A stretch of 64,000 nucleotides of DNA from Oikopleura dioica (GCA_907165135.1 OU015566.1:13190157-13254156); one strand, 5' to 3'. Positions 1-11,056 are shown, numbered from the stretch's first letter. Notes: generated by a model from the sequence alone, not told the origin. Translations and numbers: made by a program.

Positions 1-956
1 GTAATTCTGCGCGGCTTTTCTTTTGAGCTTTTTCAGACCCTGACTCAGGTTTTCGACAAAGATTTTGTAAATAAACACAATATCAGATGGATTTTTGACG
101 TCATTAGTGGTTTTATTTACGAATTTAACGCATCTGTGACTTTTTAACAGCGCATCAGGATTTACGAAATGGTTCCTGGAAAATGGCGCAAGTTCAGTCC
201 GAGTTCACAGCGCGGGGGTTTTTCTAAACTTGACTGCCGATGTCCCCCGCGCGGATTTTGTTTTGACACTTTTTCGAGATTATTGAGCCGGTAATTTATT
301 CGCGATTATACGGTCTTATAGAGTGCACAAACAGTCCTGTCCAGCTAAAAATTGATGATGGAAGATGTGCGAAGTTTCACGTGAGGCCGAGAACTGATGA
401 AATTATGATTGGCGTACGGCCGATAATCCGCGCTCTGTTTTTTCAGAGCTGAACTCAGAAATCTGCAATTTCAAGTTTGCACTTTTGTGGCACTTTTTTT
501 TTTGAATTGACGCTGGGTTTATTTTGCGAGAAATGAGCATTTCACGGGTTGACCTTTTTCGCGCCAACCGCTGACCGGACGTTGGGATGAATATCGCTCC
601 TTCGAATGAAGCAAATCGGCGCCTCTGCCAAAGATCAAATTATGAATACAGCATTTTGTTTTCTAAAAACATCATTGCCGGCGCCTAGGAGTTCGTTGCT
701 TGTTCTGAATAATCAACTTCCAATTTGGGAAAATGAAGAAGTCAGGTTTTTAAACGGAAGTACCCACCCTGGCGCATCATATTTTATATTTCTTTTTGGC
801 GAATAAATTGATATACTGGCGATTTAACATCAATATTCGCAGTTTTTTAAAACCGATAAAGCTGCGAACAGGAATTGTCCTTTCTACTGAAACGGTAACC
901 CCGATTTCGGTCGTTGAAATCAAGGAGGAGAACGAGCTCTGAGTTCTATTGAAAAA
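1..956. other. Left-edge non-coding stretch with repeat remnants
   Basis: I see no supported gene here. The segment around 29-55 (a GACTCAGGTTTTCGACA-like stretch) recurs near 2500-2515. About 640-956 closely matches 11310-11585, so this edge is part of a dispersed duplicated unit. Short reading frames here are open by chance and lack family similarity. Confidence 0.5.
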
Positions 957-2014
957 ATGCCGCTTTGCATTCTTGATGACATTCAAAAACGCAACGAAAA
1001 CGGAGAGTCAACTGTCGACGTGTCAGACAAGAAGTCGTCAGAAACCGCTTCTACCCGTATCTCAGAATATTTTTCATCTCCAAGAGAACACTACTAGCTA
1101 TGGTTATCGAGGAGGAGAACGAACGGTTGGATGATTCAATTTTCCTAACGAAAATCCAGGTATTTTTTACAAAAATATTGGTTGAATCTTATTGAATACA
1201 AGTGTCTCGATTGCGACTGTATTGGCGTTTTGAGACAAAAAGGGAAGAATGTTTATTTATTGCCTGAGGAAGTTTTGACGATTCGAAGCATTCATACTCA
1301 AGAGTACGACATAAAAAGATTTGAGAAAAACAGAACATGGAAGAAAAAGGTGACCGAAAAAATGAGCCTGGCAAAGCATGGAAACGCGACAGATACTCAA
1401 CTTAAAGTTTATCTTACGCTTGGCTCTGTTTTCTGGATTACCGTCATGCTCATAGGTATTTTGACCATAGTTCTAGTGAAAACTTCATATTTCTAGCAAA
1501 TTTTCTTTCATTGGAGAAATCCCGCGGTGTAACAACCTTTCTGACTTCGACTTGCCACCGTAATTACAAAAAATGCGTTCGAATCGCAACGATGGACTAC
1601 TGCGGCCATTTGATGAAGCAATGTTATGAAACTCAAAAATTCATCCTTCCTGAAGCTGTTTCAAAGATGGAGCCTACCAAAGCGGCGCCGCTTGTTTTTT
1701 CTGAAGAAGAAAATGAAGTGAATCTCCGCCGATGTCAGAAGAAACAGTTTTATGACCAAAAAATCTGCCGACCTCTTTGTTCCAAAACTCTCATTTTGAA
1801 ATCAACAAGAAATAGCGCAATCCCGCCCTGCGAATTGATGTGTTTCGAACTGACAAGATCTTCTGACGCAGCCGGAGAAATTTGCCCTTTTCAGAAATAC
1901 TGTCAAAAGGGATGTCCTTGTCCTTATTACGAGAGTGAAAAAATGGAGACGCGTCAGAAATGGGAAAACCTGAAATTGTCAACAAGGCCATCGAGGCCAT
2001 CAAGACCATTTTAG
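957..2014 (+). CDS. Type II TM Cys-rich family protein, copy A (possibly degenerate)
   Basis: Lineage-specific membrane protein paralogous to the gene at 3492-5301. Visible pieces in order are: ATG 957 with a Ser/Asp-rich stretch ending at a TAG at 1095-1097; ATG 1100 with a donor at about 1161; an exon from about 1205 starting CLDCDCIG (a zinc-knuckle-like Cys cluster); a Lys-rich stretch; one hydrophobic helix (LTLGSVFWITVMLIG); then an ectodomain at about 1550-1990 with MDYCGHL, CRPLCSK, CELMCFEL and GCPCPYYE. The Cys spacing matches copy B closely, so the fold is probably conserved. The in-frame stop at 1095 and the poor TM/ectodomain joint mean it could be a pseudogene. Function is unknown. 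In related tunicate proteins, as I recall them, the GCPCP motif precedes kelch repeats; none follow here. Confidence 0.5.
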
Positions 2015-2057
2015 AAATCAACAAAAGTCCCCATAACCTGAATTTTCGCCAAAAAGT

Positions 2058-2410
2058 TTCGCCAAAAAGTTCACTTCTATTGTTTGAATTAGTCCGACTT
2101 GAGAAAATGGAGTCGAAAAACGACGTCGATGGGCGGTCTCGAAGAGCAACTTCGCGGATCAATTTCGGCTGATGGCGGCTTTGTTCGTCGAAAGACTCCT
2201 TCAGTAATCATATTGTTAAATCAGGGGTGAACTGATGATCTGTACCTTTGTGTAGCAAAAATGTTGGATTTCGAAGAGGCTCATTAGATAATTGCCGCGG
2301 CCGTTGTTGATGAAACTCATGGTCGAGAGGATTCTTTGATTCACGCGCCGAACGTATGAAACATTGAGGAGTAGTTTCAGGCTGAATTATTTGTTACCTT
2401 TTTGCAAAAA
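2058..2410 (+). repeat. Direct duplication unit, copy 1
   Basis: About 350 bp nearly identical to 10641-10997 (a handful of differences over the whole length). It contains a short open frame from the ATG at about 2130 (MGGLEEQLRGS...) ending TLL-type hydrophobic residues then TGA. The frame is conserved between copies, so it may be a leftover first exon of the receptor-like family. It starts and ends abruptly relative to the flanks. Confidence 0.7.
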
Positions 2411-2858
2411 CGGGTGGACATCAGTAAACCGGACTTTCAGTTATTTTAGAAACCTGTATGGAAAACCTTAGTCAGGGTTATCTGAGTCGATTTCAGACCA
2501 TGACTCAGGTTTTTGACACAGATCGTGGAGCTTATTGAAACTTGGTTCGGATTCGGACAGAGGATTCGATGTTGATGGAAAAGTCATCAAGCCAAAAGGG
2601 GAGCATTTTAAGGGTATCCCTTCTGTAAAAAAAATCTCAGGAGGAAAGCAGATACACTGACGAACACAGGCGGTAAGGCAATAACTCCGACCACGATCCT
2701 GTCTACCCTAATCAACCCGTGAACAACAACTCTCAAGCTTCAACTTTCCGATCAAGATCAAATGTAATCGCAAACAGTTTTCTCCATGCCAGCTGAAATT
2801 AAAAATAAAACCAAGGCTCTTGCTTCTTTTTTCATTTTTGAAGTTCAAATATCAATGT
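2411..2858. other. Intergenic, nothing recognised
   Basis: I see no gene, hairpin or tandem repeat that can be supported here. Confidence 0.4.
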
Positions 2859-2974
2859 TTATAAAATAATTTTTTTTTTGACGAAAAAACAAGAGCCGGC
2901 AAAAAGTCTCATTCGGTCGTCTTTTGATTTGTTTTTATGTCCTCGATCATTCTTGTCATATAGTCTATATGTTA

Positions 2975-3095
2975 TATGATATAGAGTCGCTGATGACCAT
3001 TTGAGTCGATTCCGAACATAAATCCGAGCATCGCCGATTTCTCTCATTCTCATCAAATTTCCAATTGCATCAACCAAGTAATGCTCGGCATTCAA
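2975..3095 (-). pseudogene. Inverted fragment of the 'EHYLVDA' module
   Basis: Read on the minus strand, this encodes NAEHYLVDAIGNLMRMRE followed by YVRNR. This is clearly homologous to the plus-strand piece at about 5517-5630 (NGEHYLVDAKGNLLKVRE). No flanking exons are visible and the frame soon runs into low-complexity sequence, so it is a displaced, inverted fragment rather than a gene. Confidence 0.55.
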
Positions 3096-3491
3096 AAAAG
3101 TTGTTCAAGTTGACTCTTGCGTTTTGAGTGATTGATTTTTTAACTTTGTCAATAACAAATTTTGTTATTATCAATATTTATCAATGGGAAATTTAAAAAC
3201 TTATTTGCAAAATCGTTCATAAGAATACAAAAAGCCGTTAGCATGGGTATTCGTTGCTCGAATTTGCCCGCCCTGCTCAATCGCATCACCGAAAGAGCAG
3301 AAGTAATCCGTCAGATTTGGATCTTTGCTTTCGCCATGACGTCAATGCCAAGCCAGAGTCAAATAATTCCAGCCAGAGTTCTCTTGCTCAATAACACCGA
3401 CTAGGGGAGCTCTTCCGAGGAATAAAAAGACTACAAGCGGCAGGAGTTGATTTTGTTCACTTTCAGAGTCGACTTTAATTCGATTTTCGAA

Positions 3492-5301
3492 ATGAAATCG
3501 AGAATCGTGGAAGAGATTCGCCCCGTAGAAGAGACGCCTCCGCCGAAAATTAAAAAGCCGAAAGGTCGGCAGAAAAAGAAAACTGTTGAAGAGGAAATTC
3601 GACCGATGAGCAATGATTTGCCACGAAAGCGGCAAAAAAAGGACCAAACGAAGAGCGAAAATGACCCTTTACCAGCCGAGGCTAAAAGGTCCAAAAGTCG
3701 TATTCCCGTAAGGATCCAAAAAAATCCGATAAAGGAGACTACCGCCCAAAAAGGCCCGAAATCGAACGAGTTGGCAAATGTGAGATGCCTTGAATGCCAC
3801 GCTGTCGGAACAGTGATGAAAACGATCCACGGAATCGTCCTTTTTCCGAATAAAGTTAAGAAAACTCTGCTCGAGCTGGGTGGAGGCATTTTGATGCCGA
3901 ATATAAAGAAAGTGAAGCCGACTGTCAAGATAGCCAATAAGAAGGCGAAGAAATTCGTGGAGGGGTTCAATCAACTTGAAGACAACAAAGAGGACGAAGA
4001 AAACGACGGATTATTTCAGAGATCGGTTAAAAGGGTCCAAAACTTCAGGGCACGATTCGCCAGTGGGGTCAAAAATGCAAAGGGCGAGAAAAAATTTGAG
4101 CTTGTGAAGATGATTGAGCGAGAAAAGACGAAGACGCCGGCAAAGGACGTTCCTGAACGATTCACGGGCTTCTTTTCCGACGAGTTTGAAAAAGACAACT
4201 TCTGGAAATCGAAAAAACGCTTTTCGCTCCAGTAAGTACTGGTTAACATGAAAATTTTGGAGGCAGTAGTATTTAACGATCGGATATATGGTCACAGGGT
4301 GAAACTTCGTAGAGAGGGGCTATCATTCGAGCATATGATTTGAGCCATCCAATACCTCTAGAATCTGGGCTATTGATGAGGGTAAGGGACTGGGAACTCT
4401 TTCCAGGGGGAGGGTCCGGGGGCGAAGCCGCCTGGGTTAAGTTAAGGGTGAGGGGCAGCTCGAATGACAACCCACTACGACCTGATTTTTTTTCGCAAGA
4501 AGAACAGAACCTTATCGTTGATTATCATTTATCTTTTTCAGCGGCAACGCAACGATGCCTCAATTCGCCGTTTACATGTTGTTCGGCTGCATTTTCTGGG
4601 GTATAGTCGTCGGAATAAGTATTCAGATTCGATCAAGCTCAGTTTAAGAGTATTTCAGCGAATTACTATTCGATGCTTGCAGCTCGGATTCAACCAACTT
4701 ATTTAACGAACGTTTGCCAAGCTGGCTTCAAAAACTGCACTGTTACGAACAATATGGACTACTGCGCGCATTTGCTTCATGATTGCATCGGAACTGGCAA
4801 TTTCACGCAACCGGCTGTAATCAAAATTCAGGGAAGACCAGTAGAGCCACCTCTTACCTTTACAGACAAAGAGAATGACGTCAATCAACAACGATGCAAA
4901 AAACAAAAGTTCTATGCCATGTTTTTCAAAATAACTCTTTAAGTTCCTTTGCCCCTATAAAACATGAAAAAGATCGATTCGTTTGCCGCCATGTTTGTTC
5001 GGAGACCCTTGTTTTGGAATCAACAAGGAATAAAACTGCTTCGCGTTGCGATCAAATCTGCGTTCAATTGACAAGATCACAAGACTTAGCCGGAGAAATC
5101 TGTCCTTTCGAGAAATATTGTCAAGGAGGTTGTCCATGTCCGTTTTATCAGTGCGAGAAGGTTCTAAATGTGCAAACACTTGTTCCCGTTTGGGATTTGA
5201 AAAATGGAAAAATCACTGAAGGAAAATTGAAAAATATGAAACGAGGAAATATTTTCTTATATTTTTATCAACTTTTAAAGTCCCGAAAGAAAGTGAATTA
5301 A
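3492..5301 (+). CDS. Type II TM protein with Cys-rich ectodomain, copy B
   Basis: Function unknown. Exon 1 (3492-4231) encodes a long basic, probably cytosolic region with a CLECHAVG cluster equivalent to CLDCDCIG of copy A. Exon 2 (4542-4618) gives HGNATMPQFAVYMLFGCIFW, the single TM helix. Exon 3 (from 4659) and the last exon (about 4972-5301) give the Cys-rich ectodomain: CQAGF, MDYCAHL, CRHVCSET, CDQICVQL and GCPCPFYQCEK. The first two introns are GT-AG with correct phases (309 and 40 bp). The joint at about 4918-4971 is needed to align KFY-DRFVC with copy A but has no GT donor, so it is either a non-canonical intron or damage. No signal peptide precedes the TM, hence type II topology. 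The A/B relationship is certain; the role is not. Confidence 0.65.
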
Positions 5302-5516
5302 TAACAAAGAGAATACCCGGTCGGGAAGAGTCCTTCACAAAATATCCTGTAATATTTTCGAATCTTCAAGCGACAAACGAATCAACCGCTTTCTCCTTGA
5401 CGGATCATTCTCTACTGAATAAACTCTTTCCTCATGAATGTTTTCATTCAGTTGGTCGTCAAATAAGTCTAAAAATAATTGAATAAAACAGCAAAAGTCA
5501 ATCGGCGCGACTTTTC

Positions 5517-6140
5517 TCAACGGCGAGCATTATTTGGTCGATGCAAAAGGAAACCTGCTCAAAGTCCGAGAAAATGATGGTTCAACAGTTTTCATTCGTA
5601 GGAGACGCAAAAAAATGTAAGCTAATGCTTGTGAATATCAATTGTTAATTTGATAGTGGCTTCTTCGTCTTTCATTACGGCTCTTCGATCGGGACACATC
5701 AAATTGAAATTCGCAACAAGGGAAAAGAGAAAAAAGTGTTTCCCGTCGTAGTCATCTGGAAAGGTCGATAAGTGTACGATTTCTTTAGTCATCAGTCACT
5801 TTCGACCCGTTGAAGTCGTCCAACTGGTAAAAATGAAAAATGTTTCTATTACGCTCCCGAATACAATTTAAATCGCTTCGAGGAAGCTCAAGGCTACATC
5901 GCCAGCAATCATTTTAACGCAAAGGTCTCGTCAATCAGCTTCAAAGGTGTCTTTTATTTGATGAGTGCCATGTTGGGAGAGCATTTCATCAAGTTGTCGA
6001 AGACTCTCGCTCTCAACCGAATCAGAAAAGACGAAGAACTTGAGAAGGGATGGAGAAAGGGCGATTTCGGAGTTCCTACTGAGCTAAGGGACCTGGATCT
6101 TGTCCACGTGGTCCCTTTGGAACGAGTTAAATTTTGTTAA
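5517..6140 (+). CDS. Unknown module gene piece ('EHYLVDA ... YYAPEYNLNR')
   Basis: A series of small exons. The first, about 5517-5619, gives FLNGEHYLVDAKGNLLKVRE and RRRRKK. The next, about 5658-5765, gives GFFVFHYGSSIGTHQIEI and FPVVVIWK. A third, about 5830-6140, gives EKCFYYAPEYNLNRFEEAQG and a C-terminal tail ending with a stop at 6138-6140. The first two introns are GT-AG and about 40 bp. The third joint is out of frame as I read it. The YYAPxYNLNRxEEAQG motif recurs on the minus strand at about 11090-11150, and EHYLVDA recurs inverted at 2975-3095, so this is a repeated family. No known domain is recognised. It may belong to the same transcript as 7273-8123, with the foldback element between them. 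Confidence 0.45.
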
Positions 6141-6204
6141 TCACAGATCGGGATTAAACCATTTTCTGGTCCCAATCTCTCGAAGTGAATTTTTTGATTA
6201 TCAA

Positions 6205-7163
6205 TAGGGGAAATCACAAATAATTGGGCTTTTTTTCTAGCTTAGTAGGGTGGGAGTAAAATACAGTTTTAGAATCTCCAGAAGCTGGGGATCATTTTGA
6301 CTATTGATAGTAGGGGTTGATCTCGTACCCTGAGGGCATTTAAGTACCTCTGAAGTCCCAAAACCTGGCCAATTTTGGAAATGCGAATTTTTGAGGCCTT
6401 AACTCGGGCTTTCAGAGGACGCCACTTATCCCAGATTGTAGCCTAGGCTCTGACGATCATTTTGAGCCCAAGAAAAGTACTGAGACCGGGGGGTTCCTGA
6501 GGAGCTAGGGGCTCTTGAAGCTGAGGAACTCGACAGAAATTGAGTACTTTTTCCCAAATAGCATATGATTTGTACCTCAAATGCATCCCAAAGATTTTTT
6601 ATCGACTTTAAGTCATTCACAAATATTATAGATGTCATTTGGGGTCATCTTAGGTCACTTTTGGCCAAGAATTATGAGAAATTCAAAAAATTTGGATAAG
6701 TGACCCCATCTGACCTCAGATGACCCCGAATGACATCTATAACATTTGTGAATGAATAAAAGTCGATAAAAAATCTTTGGGAGGCATTAGAGGTACAAAT
6801 CATATGCTATTTGGGAAAAAGTACTCAATTTCTGTCGAGTTCCTCAGCTTCAAGAGCCCCTAGCTCCTCAGGAACCCCCCGGTCTCAGTACTTTTCTTGG
6901 GCTCAAAATGATCGTCAGAGCCTAGGCTACAATCTGGGATAAGTGGCGTCCTCTGAAAGGCCGAGTTAAGGCCTCAAAAATTCGCATTTCCGAAATTGGC
7001 CAGGTTTTGGGACTTCAGAGGTACCTAAATGCCCTCAGGGTACGAGATCACCCCCTACTATCAATAGTCAAAATGATCCCCAGCTTCTGGAGATTCTAAA
7101 ACTGTATTATACTCCCACCCTACTAAGCTAGAAAAAAAGCCCAATTATTAGTGATTTCCCCTA
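6205..7163. mobile_element. hAT-like foldback MITE (959 bp) with 8-bp TSD
   Basis: The two halves are inverted copies of each other: 6205 to about 6655 pairs with about 6695-7163, leaving a loop of about 40 bp. The termini are TAGGGGAAATCAC and its exact complement. The element is flanked by identical 8-bp direct repeats ATTATCAA at 6197-6204 and 7164-7171. An 8-bp target duplication with a TAGGG-type end is typical of the hAT superfamily. No transposase frame is present, so it is non-autonomous. Arm identity is very high by eye, suggesting recent insertion or gene conversion between arms. Confidence 0.9.
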
Positions 7164-7199
7164 ATTATCAATAACTTATTTGGCTTCATAATTGCGTCG

Positions 7200-7217
7200 A
7201 ATGCGTTCAAGCGTTAA
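7200..7217. repeat. Solo terminal repeat of the TTAA MITE family
   Basis: AATGCGTTCAAGCGTTAA matches the outer end of the element at 24532-25092 (…ATGCGTTCAAGCGTTAA). No partner end was found nearby, so this looks like a relic just outside the hAT-like element. Confidence 0.5.
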
Positions 7218-7272
7218 TAAATTTAATTTAACCGAAAAAAGATTGACTTAGGTCGACTCCTGTATATTCTAG

Positions 7273-8123
7273 TGACAAGAAGTATTGATCTCTCAAACAC
7301 TCTTTACTCGGTGTTGTTGGAGGCAGAAGGCAAATTCGTCACTCTTGGCCGCGAGTGGATCGGCTCGCTTGATAAATACGAAGAAAAATCTATTTGTTTT
7401 TCGAAGTTGTTTACCCAAGTTGATGCATACTACACGGATCAATGGGGGTACAATAACGATGAATGCGAGTATTTCGGAAACGGAATCATTCATGACGACA
7501 ATATTTTCATCTCGAATTACGTTTTTGACTTTTCATTTGAAGTCAAATTTCATTTAGGAAAAGATTCAATTCTTTTGCTCTTCTTTGAAACCGAACTAAT
7601 AAGTGATTTAATTCTTTTTCAAGACCTTGTTGAGCTTGAATTCGTCCAGCATCCGGCTAGAAGACAAATATTCGTCACAAGCAATCCACTTTTTGCGTTT
7701 CACGACGATGTGTTTCCTGCTTTTCTGAAGAACGCTGTCGCTCAGCCGCGATTCCCACCTAGTTTTGGACGGTCAACGATCATTCCGGACAAATTCTTTA
7801 ATTCTCTTGAAGAACTAAATCACATTTCTACATTCGAGATGAAATTCGATGGAAGAGAATATCTTGACTTCGAAATGAATTTTTCAGAGAAATCAAGCAT
7901 TTTTGAAAAAATGAAAATACTTGAATTGAGTTTCTTTGATGGATCCACTTTTCTGAGTTTCGGAGTTTATTCAAATTATTCTTTTCGGATTGATTCCGAT
8001 TATTTTGAAGGTCGCTCATTTTCGGAAACAAATATCACTCAATTGTCGAAGCTAGAATTTTATTTAAACTCATCAAGCTCAATGGAAACTTCTTTGCAAA
8101 TTATCGAGGAAAAGTTAAATTAA
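7273..8123 (+). CDS. Unknown acidic/aromatic-rich protein (terminal exon)
   Basis: A single open frame of about 280 codons follows an acceptor (TATATTCTAG at 7263-7272) and ends at TAA 8121-8123 with AATAAA close behind. No ATG lies near the 5' end, so the start is in an upstream exon or the exon receives its first codon by splicing. The product is rich in Phe, Glu, Asp and Ser (for example CEYFGNGIIHDDNIF and FEMKFDGREYLDFEMNF) and has no recognised domain, TM helix or Cys pattern. The preceding 5.5-6.1 kb exons may be its 5' part. The length and even composition argue for a real protein; function unknown. Confidence 0.5.
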
Positions 8124-8203
8124 TAATAAACACGAAGTTTTATCGACAAAACCTTAACCAGAAAAAGAATCAAAAGAAAAAGAGAGACCTATCGATAACG
8201 AAA

Positions 8204-9871
8204 ATGAGTGGTCTTCAAAATTTGAAGGCTAAAAAACTCCGGATCTTCAAGTTGGACGATCGCGCGGAAATTAAGAATTTTAATTTTTTTTCTGAAACGG
8301 CAATTTTGGTTATGGGCTGGAACTTGGAAAAAGCATTATCGATTTCTTTGGATGAAAAATCAAGGAATAACGCGATAATTGTGGCTCCGAGCAATTACTA
8401 TCTTCAATGGAGTCCGCATGCGCTTGTCAAAAACGAGCTTTTCATTTTTGGAGGAAGAAATCAACGAAAAGTAAGAAAATTTAGAATTTTGAGAATAATA
8501 GAGTCAAGATCGCGAAACTGGAAGGCTGCACTTGGAGAGAACAGACAACTCGATTGAAAAATAGATTTTCGAGTGGCTCTGCGGCGCTTACGGTCAATGA
8601 TGGGACAAAAGCATTAATTTGCTTTGATGATGACGATGAAAACCGATGTAACGATTTTGATGGAGAATTTTCAACGGAAACTTTCTCTTCAAAATATTCG
8701 CATTGGAGAGGAAGACTCGGCTTCTATAAAGGAAATCCAACTACTGTTGGAGGTTCGTGGGGCGATGGAACGAATAAAGTGGAGACCCTTGGCTTGTCGG
8801 GCTGGACAAGTTTACCTGATTTCCCGAAAAAGTATTTAAAAAAATCGTTTATTTATTAATATTATTAAAGTGTAACACAATATCATCTTTTGATGGGCCT
8901 TCCAAGTGGAAGTCTTTTGCTCGCCGGGGGATGGAAATAGAGTTTCTCACGGAAAAATGGTAGTTATCATTTTTTTCTGAAAATTTCATCGCAGGCTTAT
9001 TTTGACCCGCTGATTCCAAAAATACAAGAATAAGAGGCGCCGGTCGACGTTTTGGTGGTGCGACGCGCGCTGTCTTGGCGCTCTTGGTGCAAGGGAGATT
9101 TTTCAGTGAAACCCATGTTCAGAAACTAATTGACAATAAGCTTTTTTCGGCGTTTTCGAGGGTAAGGCACAATATTTATAATGAAATTATCTTGTTTAAA
9201 TCGGAAATCCCCAAATTATCGCATCGAACCACTATATTTCGTCACCTTCAACAGAAATGTTCGGACTTCTCTCCGGGGAGTGAGTAAATATGCGCGTTTT
9301 CAGGCCAAGCGGTGACCCCGTGCGCGGTAGTAGGGATAAATATTTTGGTACAGAAAGAAGAGACTTTTTATTTCTCCCTAACTCAAGCGCGCGCGCAATG
9401 CCAAAAAGTTCTAGTTAAATGCGGATTTCTAAGTGACCGGCTATTTACGGCTACCCAAAGATTTCAGAGCTGAATTCTTTCTGCTTGAGATTGATCATAA
9501 TTAAAAATCGAGAGTGGCGAAATCGAGAAGGCGAACGGAGGCCCGCGCGCTCCCGTGAAAAACCCTAGGTGTGATTATGAAAAACAAAAAGCAATTTGGC
9601 TTCTTGAAAACGACATTTGGGAACAAATCGGAATTCTTCAAAACGTAAGTTTCTAAAGCTGTCAAAGATTTTGATTTGAATAAAGGCTTGCATGTCTGCA
9701 TCTGCAATTATGATCAAAAACTCAATTTTCATCGTTCCTGGCTACGGAAGTTCTTCAATCGAACGACTTGATTTTGAAGGAGATCGATTAACCGGTCAAC
9801 GAGTCGTTGGAAATACAGACGAAAGTTCGATGCCAGTTCTTCTGGAAGTTCCCGCTAATTATTGTGTCTAA
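8204..9871 (+). CDS. Kelch-like beta-propeller protein, interrupted
   Basis: Exon 1 (8204-8470) gives NELFIFGGRNQRK. An intron ends in CAAG before IAKLEGCTWREQ, and that exon runs to about 8831 with GNPTTVGGSWGDGTNKVETL and GWTSLPDFP. The next piece from about 8875 gives LLMGLPSGSLLLAGGW and then stops at 8938-8940. Coding similarity resumes at about 9570-9643 (AIWLLENDIWEQIGIL) and 9689-9871 (SIFIVPGYGSSSIERLDF ... PANYCV, stop). The FGG, VGG, AGGW and VPGYG turns are kelch blades. The gap 8938-9567 has imperfect inverted ends (TAGAGTTTCTCACGG / CCGTGAAAAACCCTA) and looks like an insertion, so the copy may be broken. Neighbouring Cys-rich copies end in the GCPCP motif that I recall joined to such kelch domains. 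Confidence 0.6.
8938..9567. mobile_element. Possible 630-bp inserted element in the kelch gene
   Basis: The ends match as inverted repeats at 13 of 15 positions (TAGAGTTTCTCACGG at 8938; complement of TAGGGTTTTTCACGG ending at 9567). The insert separates two kelch pieces that would otherwise be contiguous, and its base composition includes GCGC-rich runs unlike the neighbouring exons. I found no matching target-site duplication, so this is tentative. Confidence 0.35.
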
Positions 9872-10079
9872 ATTTTAGACTCTAAAAGAATAAAAAAGAA
9901 ACAGAAAAAGAGAACGAAAAATTTTAAGCTTTTTCCTCATTTTTATTTTCATTACAAATTTATTAAATCAATCATCTGTGCATCTCTTTCTATTTCAAAA
10001 AGAAAACCTTCATTTTTTCGTGGTATTTATTATCTTCTTTAACAGTAGATTATTAGTTTTCATATTTTATTCCAGGAAT

Positions 10080-10289
10080 TCAAAGCTGAAACCATTTTTT
10101 CGTCTTGAACTGAAAAATACAACATAAGCAAGTCTTCAAAAAACTTCCTGTTTTTTACCTTTTCTTTGAGCTGCTTCGCATTTGTTTGAAATTGACTTGC
10201 ACTTTCCTTCATTTTTTCAGTCTCGTCAGTGCACGATTGAAGATTTTCCTGACGCTTCATGACGTTTTGCCGCATTTTTGCCAATTCTC
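10080..10289 (-). CDS. R-SNARE (VAMP/synaptobrevin-like) fragment without TM anchor
   Basis: Two minus-strand exons (10159-10289 and 10080-10109) are joined by a GT-AG intron of 49 bp. They encode GELAKMRQNVMKRQENL, ESASQFQTNAKQLKEK and FKTKKWFQL before a stop. Heptad spacing, ASQF and the terminal K-rich/WF segment match the C-terminal half of a v-SNARE motif and its juxtamembrane region. The usual TM helix is absent because TGA follows at once. An acceptor (TTCTTATTCAG) precedes the first exon, so upstream exons are missing or unrecognised, and AATAAA lies downstream near 9960. It is either a truncated gene or a soluble R-SNARE-like protein; a pseudogene is possible. Confidence 0.5.
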
Positions 10290-10640
10290 CTGAATAAGAA
10301 ATTGAACAATGAGAAATCAATGGATGATCTCGGCTCGGCAACCTGTGTTTAAAACTTGACACAGGTTTCGAGGACCATAAATGAATAGCCGCGAAACGGC
10401 TTTTTTAAAAACAAAGCCACGGAGCGGCCTCGCCAGTATTCAAAAATAGGATGATATGACAATTTGGCGAAGCCGCTATGCGGCTTCGTTTTTAAATAAG
10501 CCGCTACGCGCCTTTTCATTTAGGGTTATCAAAACCATAGTCAGGTTTTCCCGAGAAAATGAGGCGTTCTTGCCTGATAATCCTGAAGTTTCTCGGTCCA
10601 AATCGCCGGGAATAAAAATAGCTATTTGAGAAGAACTTTT

Positions 10641-10997
10641 CGTTTCGCCAAAAAGCTCACTTCGATTGTTTGAATTAGTCCGACTTGAGAAAATGGAGTC
10701 GAAAAACGACGTCGATGGGCGGTCTCGAAGAGCAACTTCGCGGATCCATTTCGGCTGATGGCGGCTTTGTTCGTCGAAAGACTCCTTCAGTAATCATATT
10801 GTTAAATCAGGGGGAACTGATGATCTGTACCTTTGTGTAGCAAAAATGTTGGATTTCGAAGAGGCTCATTAGATAATTGCCGCGGCCGTTGTTGATGAAA
10901 CTCATGGTCGAGAGGATTCTTTGATTCACGCGCCGAACGTATGAAACATTGAGGAGTAGTTTCAGGCTGAATTATTTGTTACCTTTTTGCAAAAAAA
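10641..10997 (+). repeat. Direct duplication unit, copy 2
   Basis: Nearly identical to 2058-2410, in the same orientation about 8.6 kb away. The identity ends at CTTTTTGCAAAAA and the flanks then diverge completely. Confidence 0.7.
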
Positions 10998-11056
10998 ACC
11001 TTTTGGGGGGGGCTTATTGAAGATGTTCGAGCGTTGACGCGATGTAGCCTTAAATG

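Noticed and set aside
4300-4470. Possible exon in intron 1 of copy B
   Set aside because: Purine-rich and open on both strands, but the flanking 4231 donor and 4542 acceptor already give the correct HGNAT joint shared with copy A.
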